Source: Candidatus Altimarinota bacterium
Lineage (GTDB): Bacteria; Patescibacteriota; Gracilibacteria; BD1-5; UBA2023
DNA length: 64,000 nucleotides
Reading direction: 5' to 3'
NCBI GenBank assembly: GCA_028714815.1
Contig: JAQTLR010000002.1
Coordinates: 152,012 to 216,011 of the forward strand
A model generated the notes under the pieces. It saw nothing but the letters and a program-made list of their open reading frames with translations, was not told the origin of the DNA and searched no databases. This document shows, in pieces, positions 22,122 through 33,008 of this stretch (position 1 is the stretch's first letter; every line of letters begins with the position of its first letter). The position numbers and the translations under genes were made by a program.

Positions 22122-23651
22122 ATGTCCTTTCGCTTCTCCTCCATCAACCTTGGTTGCTCCAAAAACCTCGTCGACCTCGAATTCGCTATCGGGGAAATCT
22201 TGAAATACTCGGATCGGACTCCGATCGAGTATATCGAGGACCCGGAGGATCCAGAGACCGACTATGTGATCGTGAATACCTGCGGATTCCTCTCCTCTGC
22301 GCGCGAAGAGTCCGAGGACACCCTCCAGCACTACGACCGACTCGGAAAGAAACTCATTCTCATGGGGTGCTATGTTTCGGTGAAAGACGATAATTTCCTG
22401 TCGAGTCTCAAAAACCTCCATTCGGTAGTCCCGTTCATCAGCTATTCGACTATTGAAGGGCTTCTCTTCGGAAAAACGGTCGGAATCGATATGAGCGCTA
22501 TCGTGCGAGCGAAGGTGGCTATGAAGCAGTCGAAAGAGAAGAAGCTCACGGAATACCTGGACTCAATTGGAGAAAAAAGTATAAAAAAGAGAGGGTCACA
22601 GGAAATGGGAAAGAACGATAATATTCGTGCGAAAATCGCGGACCGTAGTGAGACGTACGAAGATAGTACGGCGAACGAGGAAACGCAAGATTTGAACACG
22701 AAGATTGAAGTTATTTCTCATTTACCCAAGAGTGCGTTTATATGGCGAGGTGACGAAGTCCGTGCCTATATCCATGCGCCATTCGGGTACGAGTACCTGA
22801 AAATCGCGGAAGGGTGCGACAATAGCTGTACCTTCTGCATCATCCCGCAGATCCGAGGGAAGCAGACCTCTCGTAAGATGGAAGATATCGTGAAGGAAGT
22901 GAATACTATGCTCGCAAGCGGGATCCGAGAAGTCCAGATCATCGCACAGGATACGACCCGATACGGAACCGATCTGTATGGGGAACCAAGACTTTTCGAA
23001 CTTTTGGAACAGATCGAAGCGATTCCGGGAGATTTTACCTATAGGCTCTATTACATGTATCCGGATATCCTGACTCTCGAACATGTCCAGAAGCTAAAAA
23101 CTTTCAAAAAACTCCTCCCCTACTTCGACATTCCGTTCCAGCATTCGAGCGAACGTATCCTCAAACGTATGGGACGCCACTACGATGAAGCACATGTGGA
23201 AGCATTTCTCGCATCCATCCGCGAGAACTTCCCGAACGCATTTATCCGGACCAGTTTCATCGTCGGGTTTCCGGGTGAAACCGATGCGGATTTCAACCAC
23301 CTTCTCGAGTTCGTGAAACGTCACGATTTCGAATCGGTCGGAGTATTCCAATACCACGACGAACCGCTCGCAGCAAGCTCCAGACTCGACCATAAAGTAT
23401 CGGAAGCGGTCGTGAACCAACGGATGAAAAAACTCGCGAAAGTCCTCGATGAAATCTACGCCAAACACGCGAGAAATGCACGAGGAAAGACCTTCTCCGG
23501 ATACATCATGGATGCAGACGAGAAACGGGCGATCATCCGCCGCGAGATCCAAGCACCGGAAGTGGACGAGTACGACGAAGTGAAATTATCTGCCATTAAA
23601 TGATCTAAACCAGAACTTGAAATCGGAAAGTTTATAGAGTACAAACTCTAG
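22122..23651 (+). CDS. rimO: Ribosomal protein S12 methylthiotransferase RimO-like
   Basis: A radical-SAM methylthiotransferase that adds a methylthio group to Asp of ribosomal protein S12. 509 residues. The N-terminal UPF0004 domain begins INLGCSKNLVD, with further cluster Cys in VNTCGF and MGCY. The radical-SAM motif is CDNSCTFC in AEGCDNSCTFCIIP, followed by RGKQTSRK and SFIVGFPGETD. A C-terminal TRAM domain is completed only by reading TGA 23601-23603 as Gly, giving a TAG stop at 23649. About 85 hydrophilic residues between the UPF0004 and SAM domains (about 118-205) are an unusual insertion. A MiaB relative is the alternative, but the NLGCSKN signature favours RimO. Confidence 0.9.
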
Positions 23652-23685
23652 ACAAAAAAAATGATGACCATCCCAAACTGGGGGG

Positions 23686-23763
23686 TTTTTAGGGGTAAAA
23701 CTGTCTGAGTCCGATGAAAAACAGGAAAGTAGCTGCCACCCGACGAGTTTTTTACCCCTAAAG
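23686..23763. repeat. Inverted repeat between rimO and a prepilin gene
   Basis: The left arm tttttaggggtaaaac (23686-23701) pairs with the right arm at 23747-23763 (gttttttacccctaaag) apart from two extra T; about 45 nt lie between. A G-run and T-run just before it (23679-23690) may act as a terminator for rimO. Confidence 0.65.
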
Positions 23764-23815
23764 ACTTTTGGTACTTTTGGTCACAAAAGTATAGAAATAA
23801 CCCTATCCTATCCCC

Positions 23816-24256
23816 ATGCTTACCAGAAACCGTTCCGCATTCACACTCATCGAAGTACTGGTCGCCTCAGTGATACTTTCGAGCGTCTTTTTCGCTATTT
23901 TAAAACTCATCTCCAGCAATACCTACCAAGCGACCAATCTCGAACATTCCCGGATGATGGACGATCTCTTCCTCTCCTCCAAAGCCTGCATAAGATCCTT
24001 CGGGTACACTACCGGGACAACCGCAACACAAAGCCTCAATTTCGGTACCGATAATATGGGATGTTTCACAGGAAGCTATGACCCGAGCCTCTCGTTTACC
24101 GGAATTTCGCTCGAAAGAAAAAACGGTACGGAGACGGGATCGACCGTTTTCTGGAGCTATTTCCGTGCGGAAAACAATACAGGAACACTGAAAGTATATA
24201 ATTCCATCAGCGACGGAACAGAGAAAAAGGATTACGATTTCATCATAGGATTATAG
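23816..24256 (+). CDS. Type IV prepilin-like protein
   Basis: 146 residues with a class III (prepilin) signal: a short basic leader, then AFTLIEVLVASVILSSVFF, with conserved Glu5 of the mature protein and a hydrophobic helix. Cleavage would normally follow a Gly; here the residue before Phe is Ala, a less common variant. The rest is a soluble pilin head with two Cys (SKACIRSF and MGCFTG) that could form a disulfide. TAG stop, no TGA. It would be processed by the peptidase at 33009-33860 and assembled by the pilB/C/T products at 50-56 kb. Confidence 0.85.
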   Translation: MLTRNRSAFTLIEVLVASVILSSVFFAILKLISSNTYQATNLEHSRMMDDLFLSSKACIRSFGYTTGTTATQSLNFGTDNMGCFTGSYDPSLSFTGISLERKNGTETGSTVFWSYFRAENNTGTLKVYNSISDGTEKKDYDFIIGL

Positions 24257-24276
24257 AGGTACACCGTAGTATATCT

Positions 24277-25182
24277 CTATTCGAACAAAAAAGCCTTGGA
24301 AACATCTGTGTCCCGGTTCACCCGTATACGCGGGAGAGTGAGGGGATTTTTATCTAGATCTTCTGGAGTAATAATCCCCTTTTTTGTCGTAAATCCGAAA
24401 CTATACCCGCTCTCTTTCGCTATTTTCAGAGTCAAGCCGTCATATTTCCCAGAAGGATATATGAGAGTATTGATCGGAATATGGAACCAATTCTCCAGGG
24501 TCTGTTTACTGAGAAGAATCTCCTTTTTCAACACCAACTCTGTCTGATTATGAAGTTCGATATGGGAGAAACTGTGCGATGCGAGAGTTATGAGCCCTGA
24601 ACCGAGCATCTCCCGGATTTCGCGCTCATTCAGGAAATTATTGATTTCCGAAGGAGTGGTGGAAACCTTATCCGCGATAATCCCAAGATTGAACTTCATA
24701 TTGTATTTTTTTGCGAGAGGGAAAAGAAAATTATACCCATCATCCCAACCATCGTCTACAGTCAGAAGGACTATGTTTCTCGCCGGAAAACACCCTGTTT
24801 TATTGAATCCCTGAAGCTCTGTTAGATCCACAACCTGGATTTTCTTATCGGAACGGGCCTGTCAAAGCGCTTGAAGTATACTTTCCAATTTCTCTGGAGG
24901 GATACTATTCCCGTACTCGATTTTATTCTCTTTATCTACATACTTATCGGGGATGATGTAATGAAACATATAGGCATATATTTTTACACCATTGGCATTT
25001 TTTATGCACTGCCTCTGGGTTTCTCTGGAATTTCCGCTTCCGGTGATATTTGCATGCACATTCTTTATTATCCGGAAACCATTCCCCTGAGACAACAAAC
25101 CTCCTACAATAAGGTAGAGAGATATGATACTCATAATGGCAAACAATCCTATAATAGGGATATAGATTTTTTTTGGCGACAT
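24277..25182 (-). CDS. Membrane-anchored polysaccharide deacetylase (NodB type)
   Basis: 301 residues. One N-terminal membrane helix (about 7-30) places the enzyme outside the membrane. The NodB domain has LLTVDDGWDDG (catalytic base and metal Asp), the metal-binding SHSFSHIEL, and a later YPSGKYD motif. Such enzymes remove acetyl groups from peptidoglycan or other glycans. TGA at 24862-24864 is Gly and joins the N-terminal anchor to the catalytic domain; the standard code would lose the anchor. The ATG at 25182 is chosen because upstream in-frame sequence overlaps hrcA. TAG stop. Confidence 0.88.
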
Positions 25183-25220
25183 AGGATGGTAGGATTGTAT
25201 AAAGATATTTTTCAGATGTT

Positions 25221-25919
25221 CTATAAAATATTCCGCATCGCCGCAATATTGAACGCATAATCCATCTTGAGCGATCCGAGGATACCGAGATATCAATCCT
25301 CTCCTTCTATGCTGATCTTTTTGACCACCATCGTACAACTCTCAAGATCAGGGAATATATTCTCCTCGCCGATAAAGACCGAAACTTTCTCTCCGATATC
25401 GAGCCCCTGCAAAAGATCGATGAAATGGTATTTATTCTCCAGGACTTTGACGATATTGTAGACATTGCTTCCCATAGTGACAGCGTTTTTCTCGAGAAAA
25501 TTGGAAATCCCTAAGTAATAGTTGGCCCCGAGGGACGGGACGCAGGCAAAAGTGATCTCATTCGTGATCTTCATGAGCCTTGAGACGAGCAGATAGAGCG
25601 TATCGTCGAGCCGCGCATCCACCGCACGTTCCACTACCGCTTGTTCCGCTTCCAGAAATACACCCGGCATCTGCTCCATGAGGTAGTCGACAAATACCCG
25701 GAGCCCTCTGGTGGTTGGGAGCCGTCCGGCAGAGTTGTACGGTTGGAATATGAGCCCCATCTTCTCGAGGGCCGCCATATCGTTGCGGATCGTGGCACTC
25801 GAAACCTGGAGATCGTACTTCCTCAGGAGCGACTTCGATCCGGTGATCTCCCCGGTCTGGATATATTCCTCGATGATGAGTTTCAGTATCTGGACCTTCC
25901 GGGTATCGATTTTTTTCAT
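25221..25919 (-). CDS. hrcA: Heat-inducible transcription repressor HrcA, short form
   Basis: HrcA represses chaperone genes by binding CIRCE operators. 232 residues. The N-terminal winged helix has KLIIEEYIQTGEITGSKSLL and SSATIRNDMAALEKMGLI, matching HrcA closely. A GAF-like region follows. The C-terminal GYLGILGSLKMDYAFNI corresponds to the family's GPxRMDY motif and appears only after reading TGA 25293-25295 as Gly. Typical HrcA is about 340 residues, so about 100 residues of the inserted dimerisation region seem missing. No CIRCE palindrome is seen upstream. Confidence 0.88.
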
Positions 25920-26081
25920 AGACTCTGCTGATAGATAAAAGATGTGTGAAGTATACGAAAAAAAGCGTATCTGTAAAATATAAAATTCCTGAAAAATGTT
26001 TCTCGATAATGAGGTTGAATAATAATGAAAAATGTATATAAACTATGCGATTTATTTATTTATTTATACTCGATAGATTTC

Positions 26082-28130
26082 ATGGACCTCTCAAAGCTAT
26101 CTGTCCTCGTAGTGGAAAAATCTCCGATATATCAAGGCGAATTCAATCGACACCTTCGGGAGTGGTGATGTGCGAATATTACGATGCTCACAGATGTTCC
26201 AAGTGCGATTTTAAGAGTACGTCAGAGGACTACCGAACTTTTGCCGTTCGACCTGATACTCTGTGACCATGATCTCGGGTCTGAAACTTCCAAAAAAACC
26301 GGACAGTATCTCTTGGAGGAACTTCGCATGAAGGAATTCATGCCACCTGAAACCACTTTCATCATGCTGACGAGCATAGCAAGATACGAAGAGATAATGG
26401 CCCGAACCGAAATAAAACCGGATGGATTCTATTCCAAATCAAATACGAAGGGTGGGATGAGAGTAGATGAAAAAGAACTCGAAAAAACCATACGATTTTC
26501 TCTAAGCAAGAGGAGGATAATAACACTCATCACCTGTTTGATACAGGATCAAAAATACCAGGAAGCGCGGAAAATCTGTAAAGCCTTTCTACGAAGAGAG
26601 AAGAAATATGCGGATGAGATCCAGATGCTTCTTATGAGTGCTGAAGAGAAGCTTGAAGAAATAAAGAAAGCGGATATTTCCATTCGCGAGGGGGAATTCC
26701 TCTTCCATGAACAGAAAACCGATGAGGCGATTTCGCTCATGAAAGAAACAATAGCATCCTGGCCGGAACATATCAGGTGATATATGGTCCTTTCGCAAAT
26801 ATACGAAGATACCGACAAAGGAATAGAAGCCCAGAAAATACTGGAACAATGATTGGATATGGCCCACAGCGATATCGATTATCTCAGGCAACTCGCAAAT
26901 ATAGCCCTTTGAAATAATGACATTCGTACATCCTCAGAACAATTCACGAGAATCATCAGCATGAATAAATATTTGCCTGAAGATTTTGTAGGCCTATCGA
27001 AAACGATGGTGTTATCCTGAGATATCGAATGAGCGAGACGAAATATGCATGATATGGAGCGGAAATTCAAATATTCTCCTCATATCGATTTTTGCGTGAC
27101 GTATATCAAGATGGAGATATTGAAAGGTGAATGCGATGAAATAGGTTTCAAAGAAGCATATCTACAGGCGAAAATACTCTTTTCGATCTATGGAGATACT
27201 ATGCCCATACCGGAAAATATCCGCATTGCATTCATGGAAGAATGTTTCATCCGTCATGATGATGATATAGCAGAGGACGTGCTCAAGAACCTTATCAGAA
27301 AAACGGATCGCCTGATTTGATTGGAGAATAAAATCAAAAAATTGCCAGCATCTTTTCAAAATAACCACAAAATCAAGATTTTTCTAAAAGATGTAGTGGA
27401 TGAGCTCCATGAAGAAAGCCTCCTATTGGTGAAAGAAAATAAACTCAATGAAGCAGTTAAGCAAATCATGAGAGCGGTACTAAAATTCAAGGATGAGGAG
27501 GATATTCTCAAAAAGGCGATATTCATACTCACCGCAGCACTCAGGCGCGAATGGAATGAATTCTACTATCAAACCGTGGAAAAATATTACACAAAGCTCG
27601 AGGAATTCAGAACCAATGACATACTTTTGCAGACCGGAGCCATGAACCGGATCAGAAAAACATATGAGGACAGGATCGAATCCCTTAGGAAAAAGTCCTC
27701 AAAAAAATGATTGGAGAAGATGCGAGACGAACGTCTGCAAGAACGGATCCCTGTCACAGAGGAATCAGATATAGTCAAGGCAAGAACTAACCCCGAGATA
27801 TTGAAACACTGTTTCCATGTACCCGTAGGTCTCCATAGGCCGGATGATGTGAAAATCAGATACGCCGGTTTTATCCGCGATATAAGCAATGGCGGATTAT
27901 CCATATCTTGCAACCACAATCAAGCAAATACTCCCGATTTCGAAACCTATGACCAATTGCTCGTTGAATTCATATTCGAGGGGAAAGAATACAAGACTCT
28001 ACTCACTATCACAAGCACAATCGATACTCCCGATGAAATTTTACGAATAGGCGGATACCATACCGATTCCGATAAGAAGAAGGAGATGATGGAATTGAAT
28101 GAGAAAATAAGAGGTATAATAAAAAGATAA
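26082..28130 (+). CDS. Response-regulator receiver + TPR-like helices + PilZ-like domain
   Basis: 682 residues, eight TGA codons read as Gly (the first in WGCANIT near residue 29). Residues 5-130 are a CheY-like receiver: LSVLVVEKSP, the phospho-acceptor region LILCDHDLG (Asp), IMLTS (Thr/Ser) and a YSKS Lys. Residues about 150-540 are helical repeats of TPR character. Residues about 570-680 look like PilZ: GFIRDISNGGLSIS, then beta strands ending RIGGYH. PilZ domains usually bind cyclic-di-GMP or act in pilus assembly; the canonical RxxxR is not evident, so ligand binding is uncertain. A second receiver-TPR gene follows. A role in pilus control is inferred from neighbours. Confidence 0.8.
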
Positions 28131-28194
28131 GGTACTTGTACTTTAATTTCATATAAAAGCATATTTATCGACATATCACTATAAATACTCAACC

Positions 28195-30165
28195 ATGACC
28201 CACTGACTCCGAAATAAAGATATGCTCTATGTAGAGCCAAACTCAACATTTTATAGTCATATGTCGAGAGTTCTGCTTCCCGATATAGATTCGAAAACGA
28301 AAAACAATTTAAGTCTAGAAAGAGCAGTAACATATGCTGACGCTCTCAAAAAAATACAATCCAAAGTAGAAGAGATACTCGATAGTACTACTACAACCGG
28401 AAAGAAGAAAATCGGAAAATATCATGATATCATCTTTTGCGAATATGAGCTCGGAAACGGGAAAACCGCCCAAGACCTTCTGGATAAATTACGGAAAGAA
28501 GAGCTTATTCCTCTGAGTACTATCTTTATCATGATTGCATCAGAGGATGTGAAATCCAAAGTTATGGCAGTCCTCGAATATATGCCAGATGCCTACATCT
28601 TCAAGTGAAATACTCCAGATGATATGGAAAAACGTATTATGCGAGCTGTCCGAGACCGTGCAGAACTCATAGATATCTATACTGCCATCGGTCACAAGGA
28701 ATATGAACAAGCACTACTGTTTTGTGATACCTATATTCATGAAAAAAAACGTCTTACCCCCTATGTCTTGAGGCTTCGTGGATTCGTATTAATAGAACTC
28801 CATAAATACGAAGAAGCGAAAAACGCATACCAGCAGATCATCGAAATGGAAAAAGCAAAATCAAGACTTGAAAATCGTGACATAAAACCCATTCCTTATG
28901 CACAAAGTGGACTTGCAAAGTCTCTCTACTATCTCGGGGAACAGGAAGAGGCGGAAAGCATCCTTACAGAACTCGTGATCGAGAGTCCTGATTATATGGA
29001 AGGGTATGATCTCCTTTCCGAGATATATCTCGGAACCGATCGTCCGGAAGAATCCCAGAAGATACTAGAAAAAGCCACAGTCAAATCCCCACATCGCTTC
29101 GATAGACAGAAACTCCTCGGACTTACCGCATTGGACAATGAAGATATCGAATGAGCGAAAGCAGCCTTCAAGAAACTTACTAACGAAGGAAGAACATCGA
29201 ATTCATGACATCCGGAAAATTTTGCTCATCTCGCGGAAATACATACAAAAGAAGGAGATATGAGAGCAGCGGACGCTTGTGTAAAAAGAGTAAGGAACGA
29301 GTTTAAGGAATCTGAATTCAAGGATGTCGCGAAATTCTGTGCTGCAACCATGGAACACTCTATTTATACACAAAGAGGGGATACCGAAAAAGCAAAACTT
29401 GCTCTTGAAGAAGCGGTATTCCTTCATAAAAATGGGGTGAATGTAGGGGAAATGAGCGAGCGAATGCAGGTGGGTTTTGCATGCGGATGTATTGAAGGAT
29501 GACATGATGAGGTCGGTGTAAATGTCTTAGAAAGCGCACTACAAGGTTCTCCACGAAAAGAGCTTATCACCAAACGAGCAGAAAAGATACTAAAAGATAA
29601 TCCAAAGGCTGTCGAGATTATTAAGGTTGTCGAAAAAAAAACACAGGAAAACATAGACAGTGAATTGGAGAATGTTATAAATATATTTCGATCCTGAAGG
29701 CACGATCTAAGTAAACGGATGATTAATATCCTTCTAAAAGAAAGCCCAAATAATCCGGATATCCTAGCGAAAGCGGCCTACATCTATTTCTGATCTATAG
29801 ATACTATTAGTCCCGATGTGACTACTTTCAACGAAGCGAAAAAATATCTCAATCTACTTATTCGCAACAAGCCGAATCATCCCGAGAGAGAATCTCTCAC
29901 AAAGCAGAGTAAGATATTAAATGAAACGGTACGACTCATGCATATAAGACATGCTATTCAAAAAAGCGGAGATGATCCTGATGTTCTCATTACCGCAGTA
30001 AGGACATTCTTTACGTATCTCAATACCCAACAATTTCATGAAAAAATCTTCAAGGAAGCAGTGAGTATTCTAGAGACGCTCGTGAAAAAATATCCGACCC
30101 ATAATGGCATATCGGTCCTCCAATCACAAGAAAAACGCATAAGAATGAAAAATGGGATGATGTAA
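28195..30165 (+). CDS. Receiver-like (Asp replaced by Glu) + TPR protein
   Basis: 656 residues with seven TGA codons as Gly; the ATG at 28195 is followed by one (MTHG). Residues about 10-135 match the receiver of the preceding gene (KDMLYVEPNS, IIFCEYELGNGKTAQDLL, TIFIMIAS, AYIFKG). The phospho-acceptor Asp of CDHDLG is Glu in CEYELG, so it probably cannot be phosphorylated normally and may mimic the active state (inference). Residues about 145-640 are TPR repeats with clear helices such as ALLFCDTYIHEKK and AKSLYYLGEQEEAESIL. No PilZ-like tail. Probably a duplicated partner of the upstream gene. Confidence 0.82.
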
Positions 30166-30299
30166 CTATTTTTTGTTCTATTTAATCAACAGCACCTAAA
30201 GGGGTTCTATAAGAAAGATCGTCTAACAATTCCATACATATACTCTTCCCTCCTTTTTTTTGACAAAACGGTTGTTTTGAATACATTTGCATATATATG

Positions 30300-30305
30300 T
30301 ATAAT
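30300..30305 (+). promoter_or_regulatory. -10 box of the promoter for 30321-32867
   Basis: TATAAT at 30300-30305, with TTGAAT at 30277-30282 (17-nt spacer). A second possible -35, TTGACA, lies at 30259-30264. The start codon is only 15 nt past the -10. Confidence 0.5.
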
Positions 30306-30320
30306 AAATAACCGATTCCT

Positions 30321-32282
30321 ATGCTTCAAGCAAAAATCTATAAAAACGAGAGGACTGAAAACGGTTTCCTTTCATCAAGAAAAATAGAAACCAGCAATGG
30401 TGCGCTTCTGCTCCTTCAGATATCTTTCCATGATGCGAAGCTCGGATCTTTCATCGAGAATACCATCATTGATCTGATACTCACGAATTCTGTCGCTATG
30501 GAAAGCGATGCTTATAGCCACTTCGGATATCTCCTCGAGCGTCTCAATAAGTACTTCAAAGAGATAGAAAAAGAATCGGATTTCGAGAGTCTTTCGATTT
30601 TCATCGGGATCGTCCAGGATTCCACCCTTCATTTTTCCATACTCAAGAATGCTTTTACCTACCTCTTGAAGGGAGGGAAGATCATGAATATTGCGGAGGG
30701 GATGGGACTCAGTGAAAAAGTGCCGCAATTCTCTTATATCTCCAGCGGTGCCATCGGTCCGGACGATACCCTTTGCATCAGCAATACCAATGTGCTCGAT
30801 CATCTTACCGAGGAAGATATGTTCGAGATGCTCCCGAAAGCGGCTTTAGGAGGAGGAGATGAAAAAAGACACTCGCGCGAAGAAAACAACCATGTCATAG
30901 AAAACCTTCTTTCCCGCGAGATCCGTGATATCCCTACCGATCTGATCCTCCTCTACAATCCGGAAAAGATCGCAAAGAGATCTACTCTCAATTGGGATAC
31001 GACCGCTCTGGAAAAAGTTCTTTCAACCATCAAGCAACAAGGAGGAAAACTCTATGCTACTTGTAAGGAAAATGAACATGTCCTGCATTTTATAGAAGAA
31101 GCGAAAAAACGGATCGATTTCAATAACAGATATATCCGGTCCGGATTTTTCGGTCTCTGAGCGATCGTTTGCATCTGACTCCTCTATCTGATACTCGGGT
31201 CGATTTTCACCCAGCAAGCCAATACGACCATTCCGGAGGAATATAAGAATAAGCTTATCGAAGCACAGCTCATCATAGAAAAATCCAATAAGGATATGGG
31301 GAATCGCGATGTCTTCAATGCGAACATCAAAAAAGCGGAAGATATCATCTTCGAGGTCCGCAAGAAGCAGGTGTTCCTGAACGATGTGAAAAAACTCCTC
31401 GGAGATATTTCCATCCTTAAAAAACAGATGAACGGAGTGGAATCGTTCGATCCGAAAACTTCCCCATCCGAGTATCTCTTCGAAGGAAACGGGTTCGGGG
31501 TCAATGGTATTTTTGAAATCAGCAAGAAACTCTACTTTATCGGAAAAACAAGTATCATCGGCCCATATGTAAAGGGGGGAGAAGTGAAAAAATATAATTA
31601 TCCCGATTGAGAAGAGGCTGTTTCATCCGATGTGAATCCGGATGGATATGTCTATATATTCACCAAAACAGGGCGGCTCTTGAGTTTTTATAAGGGAGAA
31701 TTCGCTTATGTGAATGTAGAAGGGCAGAAAACCTGGGAAAAAGGAAAGACGATCAAATTCTATAATTCCAATCTCTATGTGCTAGCAGAAGATGGAAAAC
31801 AGATCTACAAACACAAACCAGGGGTTAACGGTTTCTGATCCAAGACAGAAGTCCTTGATCCTGCAGATACGAAAAACCATACCATTCTCACCTTCGGTAT
31901 CGACGGAGGATTCTATATCCTCAAGGAAGATTTGACAGTCGACAAGATTTTCGGGCTTCCGAATTATACCAAACGTTCTATCCGGATCAATAATCTTCCC
32001 GAGAATTATACACTCGACGATCAGGAAACTCCGGACTTCTTCAATGCTCCGAATCTCAACTACCTCTACCTGGTCCTGAGCAATAAGATTTGGATCTTCG
32101 AACCGGATACGAAGAATTACAAAGATGTGAAGGCGATCAAATACATCGGACAGATCGAGTTCGTAGAAGGAAAGATCGGTTCCATCACCGTACCGAAAGA
32201 CGGGACCATCATCGCTGCAACGGATACAGGGGTATATACGGTGAATTTCGAGGTTTCTGACGGGAAAGTAATCGTTCGATAA
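30321..32282 (+). CDS. PPM-phosphatase-like protein with membrane helix and beta-propeller-like exterior
   Basis: 653 residues, four TGA codons as Gly, TAA stop. Residues 1-250 resemble a degenerate PPM/PP2C fold (FIGIVQDSTLHFSILKNA, IGPDDTLCISNTNVLDHL), although the metal-binding Asp set is not obvious. A single membrane helix lies at about residues 278-300. Next is a helical segment (about 305-375). The outer part has repeated beta-strand units such as YVYIFTKTGRLLSFYKG, LYLVLSNKIWIFEPDT and GTIIAATDTGVYTVNF, consistent with a beta-propeller. The layout suggests a sensor passing an outside signal to a cytoplasmic phosphatase-like domain (inference). It is followed after 3 nt by the RecO-like gene. 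Confidence 0.7.
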
Positions 32283-32285
32283 AAT

Positions 32286-32867
32286 ATGTTCACGACCGAA
32301 GCTATTCTCCTCAAGAAGATCCCTATCCGAGACGGAGAGGAACTTCATGAACTTTTCACGAGGGATTTCTGAAAGATCCGAGCATGGACCAAGAAGCGGA
32401 AACAGATCGCGAGCGCTGACCACGGGAGCATCATACACTGTGTCATCTCCACCAAAGGATCGAAAAATACCGTGGAACAGAGCAGTATCAAGCATATGAT
32501 ACGGACAGAGGGATTGGACTATCTCTCCCTCCTCTGTCCGCTTCTCTGTGTACAATCCATTTCCCTCTTCTGTCCAGCCGGAAATCCTCATACGCAGATC
32601 TATTCCGATTATACTGCCCTCCTCCCTTTTTTCAGCGATTCGGAATGGAGCGAAAGAGCGAAAGAGCTCTTTGTCATGAAACTCCTCAAATCCCATGGGA
32701 TCGGATGGAACCGGAACGAAACGGATGAAAGCATGATATTCCGCAAGATCTACAAGAATATCGATTCCTATGCTATCGGGGCATTCGTAAAACTCAAAGA
32801 GCTCGATACTGCGATACTCTCCGAGATACGCTCGATCAATCAGATCTGTATGAGCCAGTATGTATAA
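32286..32867 (+). CDS. recO: RecO-like DNA repair protein (short)
   Basis: 193 residues. The N-terminus (MFTTEAILLKKIPIRDGEEL, then LFTRDFGKIRAWTKK) matches the OB-fold start of RecO, which with RecF/RecR loads RecA onto gaps. TGA near residue 29 gives the Gly of DFGKIRAW, a conserved position. The later part is helical, as in RecO, but lacks an obvious zinc-finger region and the protein is shorter than the usual 240. The identification rests on the N-terminal domain only. Confidence 0.7.
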
Positions 32868-32883
32868 ATAAGTCTATATCAGA

Positions 32884-32977
32884 GCGAATAGGATTTTAAA
32901 TTCAATGTTCATGTGGCCTTGGTAGGCTTCAGTATACCCACTGGCTTCATATGAACAAGAAATAAAAACCTATTCGC
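32884..32977. repeat. Inverted repeat between recO-like and pilD
   Basis: The 9-bp outer arms gcgaatagg (32884-32892) and cctattcgc (32969-32977) match perfectly. Inner arms (tgttcat / atgaaca) also pair, giving a long interrupted hairpin of about 94 nt. No gene is seen within it. Confidence 0.7.
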
Positions 32978-33008
32978 TGTGATTAATACCTATATAATTA
33001 AAACATTC

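Noticed and set aside
25183..25338. Extension of the polysaccharide deacetylase upstream to 25338
   Set aside because: The extra frame overlaps the hrcA C-terminus. The ATG at 25182 is followed by a proper membrane anchor.
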